From NCBI GenBank assembly GCA_963822145.1, contig CAWGGG010000002.1, positions 124,001 to 188,000 on the forward strand: a stretch of DNA of 64,000 bases, written 5' to 3'. The notes beneath the pieces were generated by a model. The model made no database searches. It was not told where the DNA came from and saw nothing but the letters and a program-made list of their open reading frames with translations. How positions within the stretch are numbered: position 1 is the stretch's first letter; every line of letters starts with the position of its first letter. The position numbers were made by a program, and so were the translations under genes. Shown piece by piece: positions 51,209 through 59,900 of the stretch. Source of the stretch: UBA5072 sp963822145 (GTDB taxonomy: Bacteria > Bacteroidota > Bacteroidia > Bacteroidales > UBA10428).

Positions 51209-54028
51209 TCAGGCAAACCATTTAATCAGGATGCTGCGGATGGAATCCGTTTTCACAGGCTTGATCATGTAATCATTCATACCCGAAGCGATGGCCTTTG
51301 TCTTGGTCTTTAAATTAGCAGTGGCGGTCATGGCCACTATCGGCATCTGCTGTCCCATTCCCCGGATCTCCACTGTAGCCTGAATGCCATCTCTTTCCGG
51401 CATTACCAGATCTAAAAATACAATATCGTAATTGGAGTTTTTAACTTTTTCAATGGCTTCATTTCCATTCCTGGCAATATCAATCTTGTAACCGAGATTT
51501 GAAAATATAGTCTGGGCTACCCTGATGTTGATTTCGTTATCATCTGCAACGAGAATGGAAAGGTCGGGGCGGATTTTACGGACGATTTCACCGGCAGTCC
51601 TTTCAACATGGGGAAAGGATTCATAAAGATGGTTGAGAAGATCAGGACGCTCAAAGGGTTCAACCAGATAATAATCAACACCAAATCGTTTTGACTGAAC
51701 AAAATTTTCAGATTTATGATTGGAGCTGATCATTACAATCAGAAACAAGTCCGTAAGTTTGTCTTCCCTCAACTTCTTGGACAGCTGTAGCCCGCTCAAC
51801 CCCGGTTCATCCAGGATAAAGATCATCTGATAAACGCCCACGTTCTCTGTTAGCTTTTGTTTCAGATCACGCAAACGGGTACCATCATATTCAAAAAACT
51901 CGGCATTAATCTTTTCTTGTTCCAGCAAGCGAAGCAGGCGCTGCTTTGATGAATGAGCCGTAGTAATGATTAAGGCTTTCACCTGGGAAAAATCAAATAT
52001 CTTTTCCGTGTGCAGAACTTTCAGTATTTTTTCATTGGAATATACTTCAATGGTGAAACTAAATCGCGATCCAGGATAGTTTGGCTTTTTGCTGATGTTG
52101 GATGGACTCTGAACGGAAATCTCACCATGCATCAGGGTTACCAGCTGTTTGGCAATGGTTGTTCCCAGACCTGATCCGCCATATTTTCTTGAAGTGGATT
52201 CTTCGGCCTGTGTAAAAGAATTAAAAATGCTTTCAATTTTACCTCTGGGGATCCCGACCCCTGTATCTTCCACATAGAACATCAAAGTGAGATTGTTGTT
52301 GTATTCTTCCTCAAGTTCGACACCGATCAGAATTTCCCCTTCATGGGTGAATTTCACTGCATTGCTGATAAGATTTGACAAAACCTGGCGCAACCTGAAC
52401 GGATCTCCAATGATGTTTTCAGGAACGCTGGGGCTGATTTTGATGTTGAATGCCAGTTTCTTTTCCTCAACGATTGGTCTGAAAAGATCAGCAGCAAACT
52501 TGACCTCTTCCCTGAGTTTGAATGGAATTTCTTCCAGCTGCATTTTTCCGGCTTCAATCTTGGAGAAATCCAAAATATCGTCAATCAGGGTCAGCAACAT
52601 ATCGGCCGACCTCTTGACAAGCTGTACATATTCTGTCTGGTTTTGAGTGAGATTTTCCTGGTCAAGTGCCTCTGTCATCCCAATGATCCCGTTCATGGGC
52701 GTTCTGATTTCATGACTCATTTTTGCCAGGAATTCAGATTTGGCAGTATTGGCAGCGGCCTCGTATTTCCTGGCTTTTTCAATGGGGGTGACATCCACAA
52801 AAGCACTCAGCAGGAATTCTTCATTTTTGATAATAAAGGGAAGATCCTTTTTGTAAACAGTAACTTCTTCTCCTTCATGCCGGTATAAAACAAATTGGTT
52901 CGAATCAAAAGCTGATTCTGTTTCAGCATCATAATAGTCTTTGGAAAGCATAAAGCGATCGTTGAGATTCTTGCCACTAATCTGTTCATCATCTCGTAGT
53001 AATAACATCTCGCGAGCCGTATGATTTACAATTTTCAAATGCTCGTTCTGATCCAGCACAATAATTCCAACGGGTAAGTTGTCGAAAATGGATTGCAGCG
53101 TTGAAAGTTCAACGTTGGTCTTTTCACTGAGGGTGAGATTTTTGCCAAGCTTACCGTACAGGATGAACAGGAAGAAAAGCATGATGACGGTGCTGAAAAC
53201 ACCGGAAATGATTACCCGGTTGAGAATAAGATCAAACACAAAGTTTTTCCGCATTGAAAATACTACGCCGAATCTCTCATTCAATATATTCAAGGGTGCG
53301 TAGGCTGAAAACAATTGATCTTTTCTGTTCTGGAGGAGAATGTCATGCTGTAAAAACCCGGAAAGTTCGCGATCAAGATTCTCCAACATCGGAACTATAT
53401 CTTTCATCACCAGAAGCAACTCGGTATTATTGAAAATCACACGGCCTTCGCTGTCAACCAGCCACTGCCAGAAATCATCATTGTGATAATACCTGCTGAA
53501 AGCAGACCTGAAATAGCTTTCCAGATCCAGGGCGAAAGCAATGTTAGCAATAAGCTGATCACCGCTGAAGACAGGAAAAGTGTATATATACTGATCATTT
53601 GATTTAAATACCAGGGCTCTGTCCTGAAGGTCATTTTGCTTTTGGGTTACAAAAGGATCAATCAGAAGTCGGTTCTTTTTATTAAAGGAAAGATTCAGTA
53701 CATTTTTGTTATTATCGTATATGCGAACATTTTGTATAAGATAATGGTTATTCATCAGCAGCAATTCCAGACTTCTTATGCCATCCTGATTTACATCATC
53801 ATTTGAGATGTTGACCTGGAGCAGGGCATTGGAATAAAGCAGGGCGTTAACCTCATTTTCAAATTTCATCAGGGCGGCTTCTATTTCATTAACGCTGGCC
53901 TCTGCCTGACCAGCAAGAATACTTCGTTGAAAAGAGATCTGGCTGCGGTATATCGAAATACTGAAGTAAATATTCAATAAAATGACAACGGCGGGTATGA
54001 TAATAATGAAGTAAGCGTATCTTTTCAT
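51209..54028 (-). CDS. Membrane hybrid histidine kinase with tandem receivers
   Basis: 939 residues from ATG 54028 (a TTG three codons earlier is unlikely). Two transmembrane helices (about 4-25 and 275-298) flank a ~250-residue periplasmic sensor region of Cache-like character. Then a PAS-like domain, HisKA with H439 in AKMSHEIRTPMNG, HATPase (NLISNAVKFTHEG, DTGVGIP) and two receivers. The first (about 655-785) lacks the acidic pair and Lys (VKALIITTAHS; YYLVEPF) and is probably a pseudo-receiver. The last has D873 in IVFLDLVMPERDG and is intact. Phosphotransfer presumably ends on an external HPt or regulator not seen here. Ligand unknown. Confidence 0.92.
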   Translation of the reverse strand: MKRYAYFIIIIPAVVILLNIYFSISIYRSQISFQRSILAGQAEASVNEIEAALMKFENEVNALLYSNALLQVNISNDDVNQDGIRSLELLLMNNHYLIQNVRIYDNNKNVLNLSFNKKNRLLIDPFVTQKQNDLQDRALVFKSNDQYIYTFPVFSGDQLIANIAFALDLESYFRSAFSRYYHNDDFWQWLVDSEGRVIFNNTELLLVMKDIVPMLENLDRELSGFLQHDILLQNRKDQLFSAYAPLNILNERFGVVFSMRKNFVFDLILNRVIISGVFSTVIMLFFLFILYGKLGKNLTLSEKTNVELSTLQSIFDNLPVGIIVLDQNEHLKIVNHTAREMLLLRDDEQISGKNLNDRFMLSKDYYDAETESAFDSNQFVLYRHEGEEVTVYKKDLPFIIKNEEFLLSAFVDVTPIEKARKYEAAANTAKSEFLAKMSHEIRTPMNGIIGMTEALDQENLTQNQTEYVQLVKRSADMLLTLIDDILDFSKIEAGKMQLEEIPFKLREEVKFAADLFRPIVEEKKLAFNIKISPSVPENIIGDPFRLRQVLSNLISNAVKFTHEGEILIGVELEEEYNNNLTLMFYVEDTGVGIPRGKIESIFNSFTQAEESTSRKYGGSGLGTTIAKQLVTLMHGEISVQSPSNISKKPNYPGSRFSFTIEVYSNEKILKVLHTEKIFDFSQVKALIITTAHSSKQRLLRLLEQEKINAEFFEYDGTRLRDLKQKLTENVGVYQMIFILDEPGLSGLQLSKKLREDKLTDLFLIVMISSNHKSENFVQSKRFGVDYYLVEPFERPDLLNHLYESFPHVERTAGEIVRKIRPDLSILVADDNEINIRVAQTIFSNLGYKIDIARNGNEAIEKVKNSNYDIVFLDLVMPERDGIQATVEIRGMGQQMPIVAMTATANLKTKTKAIASGMNDYMIKPVKTDSIRSILIKWFA

Positions 54029-54072
54029 TGGTAACAAGTTGAAAATTAAAAGATCAAAGTATGAATTATTTT

Positions 54073-54107
54073 CAAAGGTACAATAAGTATTGCCAGAATT
54101 CTTTCAA
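54073..54107 (-). promoter_or_regulatory. Promoter of the hybrid histidine kinase gene
   Basis: Minus-strand TACCTTTG (54073-54080) matches TAnnTTTG and lies 45 bp upstream of the start codon. A TTG (54105-54107 complement) is 24 bp further upstream, slightly long for a -33 element. Confidence 0.5.
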
Positions 54108-54115
54108 CAGCAGCA

Positions 54116-55042
54116 CTACGTTACACGATATTTCTGATCACTGTCAGTAAATAATTTGTAGTAACTCCTGTAGCGTGATTCATGGAGTGTGCCGTTCCTG
54201 CAGGCTTCAATCACCGCACAGTTAGGTTCGTGGATGTGGGTGCAATTATAGAACTGGCAGTGTTTTGAAAGATTGAAAATGTCAGTGAAATACAGACCGA
54301 TTTCATTCCTGTCGAGCTCCGTGATTCCAAAACCCCTGATGCCCGGTGAATCAATGACAAAAGTATCCCTGCTTATCTCAATCATTTCGGGATAAGTGGT
54401 GGTATGTTTACCCAGCTGGTGATAGGAAGAAATATCATTGGTTTTTAACTGGAGTCCTGGACAAAGCGTATTGATCAAACTGCTTTTGCCGACGCCTGAG
54501 TTGCCGGAAACCAAACTGAGCTTGCCTTCCATGAGCTGTCTTACCTGGTCGAGATGACTTAGGGCTGTTACGGAAATTCCAATGACCTGATACCCGGCAT
54601 ATTCGTATATCCTGCGCACTTCTTCCAGTCGTGCCAGTTTCCCTGCAGTATAGAGATCAGTTTTGTTAATGATCAGGATACAGCGGATATGATAGGCTTC
54701 TGCAGAGATCAAAAACCTGTCTACAAACTCCAGCGGTGTTTCAGGAAAATCAAGCGTGATCATCAGCAAAACCTGATCCACATTGGCTGCCATGATCTGG
54801 GTTTCATAGGAAAGATTAATGGCTTTACGGATAATGTAATTCTTACGTTCGTGTATCTCGGTGATCATCCCGTATTCCAGGTCGGTGATCTCAAAGGTCA
54901 CCCGATCGCCAACCGCTATTGGATTGGTGTTTTTAATTCCCCGCATCCGGAAATTTCCTTTCAGCCTGCAAAGGACTTGTTGGTCAACAGCTCTAACCGT
55001 ATGCCAGCTTCCGGTAGTTTTTACTACGATACCTGTATTCAA
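54116..55042 (-). CDS. rsgA: Ribosome small-subunit-dependent GTPase A
   Basis: 308 residues. Circularly permuted GTPase that checks 30S maturation: an N-terminal OB-fold (about 1-80), then G4 INKTD, G1 GNSGVGKSSL, G2-like THTTT region (here KHTTTYPE), G3 DSPGIRGFG and a C-terminal zinc-binding part CQFYNCTHIHEPNCAVIEAC. Permuted order and zinc cluster are diagnostic. Its neighbours do not suggest an operon; together with ybeY and mnmG the window holds three translation-maturation factors. Confidence 0.96.
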   Translation of the reverse strand: MNTGIVVKTTGSWHTVRAVDQQVLCRLKGNFRMRGIKNTNPIAVGDRVTFEITDLEYGMITEIHERKNYIIRKAINLSYETQIMAANVDQVLLMITLDFPETPLEFVDRFLISAEAYHIRCILIINKTDLYTAGKLARLEEVRRIYEYAGYQVIGISVTALSHLDQVRQLMEGKLSLVSGNSGVGKSSLINTLCPGLQLKTNDISSYHQLGKHTTTYPEMIEISRDTFVIDSPGIRGFGITELDRNEIGLYFTDIFNLSKHCQFYNCTHIHEPNCAVIEACRNGTLHESRYRSYYKLFTDSDQKYRVT

Positions 55043-55156
55043 CCGATTACTTCAAAAATTGTAATATTGCCTTGGCGAAATTACGGAAGAGATTCGTATT
55101 TTTATTAATTGTAAGTAAATCCACTAAAAAAAAGGTCATCAAAGATTCCGGGAGCT

Positions 55157-55534
55157 ATGAAAACGATCAAACAGAAGCACTTTGTCAACGCCAATCCTGA
55201 AGATGTATTTGCTGCCATTACCAATCCCTTTACAATTGAGTTGTGGAGCGGATATCCGGCACAGATGGAGGCCAAGGAGGGAAGTGAGTTCTCCCTTTTC
55301 GACGGGGATATTACCGGTAGAAATATTAAGGTAGTTAATAACCAGCAGTTAATCCAGGAATGGTATTTTGGTGAACGTCCTGAGGAATCCATAGTTACCA
55401 TTGACCTTGAACCTCACCAGATGGGTACAAAGATTAATCTGGAGCATACCTGTGTTCCCGATGAGGAATTGGCGGAGTTCGAAGAAGGGTGGCGGGTTTA
55501 TTACTGGGGCGCCATAAAGGAATTCTTCAAGTGA
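55157..55534 (+). CDS. SRPBCC (START-like, AHSA1-type) domain protein
   Basis: 125 residues. The pattern KTIKQKHFVNANPEDVFAAITNP, then YPAQMEAKEGSEFSLFDGDITGRN and the C-terminal GWRVYYWGAIKEFFK matches the AHSA1/START-like fold, which binds hydrophobic ligands or acts in stress-protein co-chaperone roles. No direct functional clue. Followed 31 bp later by the U32 peptidase-family gene; may be co-transcribed. Confidence 0.85.
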   Translation: MKTIKQKHFVNANPEDVFAAITNPFTIELWSGYPAQMEAKEGSEFSLFDGDITGRNIKVVNNQQLIQEWYFGERPEESIVTIDLEPHQMGTKINLEHTCVPDEELAEFEEGWRVYYWGAIKEFFK

Positions 55535-55565
55535 TTTTATTTAAGGGTTATACCCGCGCTTATTC

Positions 55566-56837
55566 ATGTACAACTTGAAGTCGCAAAGCATGCTGAATCG
55601 AAATGACATCGATCTGATGGCGCCTGTGGGTTCTTTTGAATCCCTTACTGCGGCGATAAAGGCTGGCGCTGATTCGGTATACTTCGGGCTGGGGAAGTTG
55701 AATATGCGAGCCCGGTCTTCCATCAATTTCACGCCGGAGGACCTCGACAAAATCATGAGGATCTGCCGATACTTCAACAGGAAGGCCTACCTTGCCCTGA
55801 ATGTTGTATTTTATGACCAGGAAATTGGCGAGATGAAAAGAATGGTTGATCTCGCACAGGCAAAAGGAGTCAATGCCGTTATTGCCTCTGATCAGGCGGC
55901 GATATCTTACGCGCATCAACAGGGTATGGAAGTACATTTGTCTACCCAGGTAAATATCAGCAATCTCGAGTCGCTTAGGTTCTATTCGTGTTTTGCAGAT
56001 GTGGCTGTGCTGGCCAGAGAACTCGATTTGGAACAGGTGGCTGCCATCAACCGGGGTATAGCCGCTGATCAGATCAAAGGCCCTTCAGGAAACCTCATCA
56101 AAACGGAACTTTTCGCCCATGGAGCATTGTGCATGGCTGTTTCGGGAAAATGCTACCTCAGCCTTCACCACCACAATCATTCCGCCAATCGGGGAGACTG
56201 CCTTCAGGATTGCCGGCGAAGCTATACCGTTAATGAAAAAGAATCCGGTATTGAACTCGATGTTGATAATGAATTTATCATGTCGCCAAAAGACTTGTGT
56301 ACCATCCATTTTATTAATAAAATTCTGGATGCCGGGGTACGAATTTTGAAGATAGAAGGTCGGGCACGCTCTCCAGAATATGTAAAAGTAGTTGTTGAAT
56401 GCTATGATCAGGCCATCCAAAGCGTGCTGGCAGGTACCTATTGCCGGGAGAAAACCGACGCGTGGCGAGAAAGATTGTCTACGGTCTTCAACAGGGGTTT
56501 CTGGGATGGATATTACCTGGGGCAGAAAATCGGTGACTGGAGCGATGTTTATGGATCAAAAGCCACTCAGAAAAAAGAATACGTGGCCAAATGCATCAAT
56601 TATTTTTCCCGTATCGGTGTTGCTGATTTTCTTTGCGAGGCAGGCACACTCAGCCAGGGGGATAAAATACTGATCCTAGGACCTACCACAGGTGTGGTTG
56701 AATGCAAGGTAGATGAAATCCGGGTGGATTTAATCAAGGTTGAGGAAACCCTTGCAGGAGCGCGCTTTTCCATTCCAGTACCCAGGAAAATCAGAAGGGC
56801 GGATAAGCTCTATAAACTTGTTTCAGAAATCCGTTAA
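55566..56837 (+). CDS. U32 peptidase-family protein (TrhP/YegQ type)
   Basis: 423 residues. The U32 signature is present as ELFAHGALCMAVSGKCYLS with conserved Cys; IDLMAPVGSFESLTAAIKAGADSVYFGL is the standard N-terminal barrel block. A C-terminal beta-barrel extension is seen. TrhP and related members carry out prephenate-dependent tRNA U34 hydroxylation and others act in 23S rRNA hydroxylation or ubiquinone synthesis; which applies cannot be fixed here. 'Collagenase' annotation is unlikely to be right. Starts at 55566; ATG 55590 is an alternative beginning MLNRNDID. Confidence 0.88.
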   Translation: MYNLKSQSMLNRNDIDLMAPVGSFESLTAAIKAGADSVYFGLGKLNMRARSSINFTPEDLDKIMRICRYFNRKAYLALNVVFYDQEIGEMKRMVDLAQAKGVNAVIASDQAAISYAHQQGMEVHLSTQVNISNLESLRFYSCFADVAVLARELDLEQVAAINRGIAADQIKGPSGNLIKTELFAHGALCMAVSGKCYLSLHHHNHSANRGDCLQDCRRSYTVNEKESGIELDVDNEFIMSPKDLCTIHFINKILDAGVRILKIEGRARSPEYVKVVVECYDQAIQSVLAGTYCREKTDAWRERLSTVFNRGFWDGYYLGQKIGDWSDVYGSKATQKKEYVAKCINYFSRIGVADFLCEAGTLSQGDKILILGPTTGVVECKVDEIRVDLIKVEETLAGARFSIPVPRKIRRADKLYKLVSEIR

Positions 56838-56902
56838 TCCATTGTCTTTTGGCAATATTTTTTGTATTTTCATTGCAGTAGTATCCCCTAAAACCAGCTT
56901 CC

Positions 56903-59900
56903 ATGAAATTATTAAAATCATGCGACCGTATCCCTGCGCTTGCAATACCGGTCGTCTTATCACTATTGCTGATTCACTGCAAAAAAGCGGATCAGTCAGC
57001 CTTAACCATAAACCCTGCCTTCATGGAAAAAATAACTGCCTTTACCTCCGGCGTTATTTCTTCCGAATCGGTGATCCAGATTGTTCTTGCTGAGGACTAT
57101 CCTGGCGGGGATATCTCCAAAGCTCCGGCCGGAGAGGGATTATTCCGATTTAAACCTGCCATTAAGGGACAGGCCGTATGGGTGGACAAAAGGACCATTG
57201 AATTCCGTCCTGCTGAAAAACTGCAATCGGGGAAAACCTATGGTGCGCGCTTTTACCTTTCCAAAATCCTCAGGGTGCCTAAAAAGCTCGCTGTGCTGGA
57301 ATTCAATTTCAGCGTTGTGGAACAGGCTTTCGCGGTGGAAGTTGAAGGATACCAGACACACAATGAGAACGATCTGGTGTGGAACCGGATCAGGGGTACC
57401 GTGAATACTGCCGATGTAACCGATGCGGAATATCTTAAGAATGTTTTTGTCGCACGGCAGGAAAACCGGAAGCTTAAAATAAGCTGGGAATCCGGCCAGA
57501 ACAGAAGGTCGTTTGGTTTTCAGATCGACAGTGTCCGGAGAACGGTGGAACCGGGTAAAGTGGAAATATCCTGGGATGCAACAAGTGATTATACCGGAAT
57601 TAAAGGCAGGAGTGAGGTTGATATTCCGGCCCTGGGCGACTATAAGGTCATGGATGTAAAAGTAATTCAGCAACCCGAGCAATTTATACAGATCATGTTC
57701 AGCGATCCTGTGAAGAAAAACCAGAACCTCGAAGGTCTGATCTTCCTGGATAACAATACTTCACTGGAATTCTCAGTAACAGGCAACCTGATAAAGGCTT
57801 TTCCTGTGGCCAGGCAGAGCGGCGACAGCAGGATCACCATTCGTGAAGGGCTGGCAAATATTCTGGGGTACGGATTGAAACAAGCCTACAGTGCTGATAT
57901 CACCTTTGAAGTACCCAAGCCGGCCGTAAGACTCTCAGGCAAGGGCGTAATACTACCTTCCACCAAAGGCATGGTTTTCCCTTTTGAGGCCGTAAACCTG
58001 AGTGCTGTGGATGTTAAAATTATCAAGATTTTTGAAAACAATATCGGACATTTTCTCCAGGTCAACCGGCTTGACGGCAACAGTCAGCTCAAAAGGGCAG
58101 GCAGGCTGATGCACCAACAAACGCTTACGCTCAGCCATGTGCCCGCAGACCTGGGGAAATGGAACCGGTTCTTTCTGGACCTGTCCAAACTCATTGAACC
58201 GGATCCAGGGGCCATTTACCGCGTAGAGATTTCCTTCCGGAAAAAATACTCCTTATACCCTTGTGAATCCTCAGATGAAGAAGATGTTGCGGAAACAGAG
58301 GCTGATGATATCTCAGGTGATATGGAGGAATTGTCTTACTGGGACTCCTATGAAGAATATTATGATGATTATTATGAATACAACTATGATTATGAATGGG
58401 AGGAGCGGGACAACCCTTGCGCCTCCTCCTATTACCAGCCAAATCGATGGGTAGCAAGGAACATACTGGCATCCGATCTGGGTATTGTTGCAAAATCGGG
58501 CACCGATCAGACGTTTCTTTGCGCAGTGACCAACCTGGTGACTTCGCAACCCACGGCAGGTGTTGAAGTAACACTTTACAATTTTCAACAGCAGCCAATA
58601 GTGTCAGGCATAACCGACAACAATGGTTTTGTTTCGGTAACTGCTTCCGAAAAACCGTTTCTGCTCGTGGCGAAATTTGAAAAACAACGCGGGTATTTAA
58701 GGCTTGACGACGGTTCTTCCTTATCGCTGGGAGCCTTTGATGTATCCGGGAGTGCAGTGCCCGGGGGATTAAAAGGCTTCCTCTATGGAGAACGTGGGGT
58801 CTGGAGGCCGGGAGACACCTTGTTCCTCACTTTTATGCTTGAAGATAAACAACATCTTTTGCCGGAATCACACCCGGTTGTATTCGAAATATATAATCCA
58901 AAGGGACAGCTATTTTCAAGAACAACAAGGACAGCAGGATTGGATGGATTCTATTCCTGGGCGATAGCTACCCCGCCGGAAGCCCCCACCGGCAACTGGA
59001 ATCTTGTGGTCAAGGTTGGGGGTACCCAGTTCAGCAGGAATCTCAGGATTGAAACTGTAAAACCGAACCGCCTGAAAATTGATCTGAAGTTCGATAATGA
59101 GCGGTTATCAGCGGCCAATCCGCAGGTTCAGGGCCACCTTACAGCGGCCTGGCTTCACGGGGCAGTGGCTCCCAACCTGAAGGCTTCAGTTTCCGTAATG
59201 CTGACCAAGGCCGCTACCAGTTTTGAAAAATATCCCGAGTATCAGTTTACAGATCCCTCCGGGAATTTCGAATTTGAGGAACAGGTCCTGTATGAGGGAT
59301 ATACCGATGAAAGGGGCCAAACAGCCATACCCTGCAGGATAGAGACTGACCGGGCCGCACCTGGCATGCTCCAGGCAAATTTCACTGTCCGTGTATTTGA
59401 AAAGGGAGGAGATTTCAGCATTGACAGGTTTTCTATGCCCTATTCCCCCTATAGTGCTTATATTGGATTGAAAACGCCACCGGGTGATAAAAGGGGAATG
59501 CTGCTGACAGATACTACGCAATGGGTGGATGTGGTGTTGTTGAGCGAAGCAGGAATGCCATTATCACGGCCTGGTATCGAGGCCAGCGTTTATAAGCTCG
59601 ATTGGCGCAACTGGTGGGAATCAACCGGTGATGAACTGGCCGGTTTCGTTGGAAATACCTATAACAGGCCCGTGGTTGTCAAAACATTATCGGTGATAAA
59701 CGGCCGGGGAAGGTTTGGCTTCAGGATTGACCGCCCCGATTGGGGAAGGTTTTATGTACGGGTGGTAGATCCGGTCAGCGGCCACTCGGCCGGAAGGATT
59801 GTATACATCGATTGGCCAGGCTGGGCAGGAAGGCCTATGCGCGACAATCCGGAGGCTGCAAGCATGCTAACCTTCAACGCAGACAAGGAGAAATATTCCG

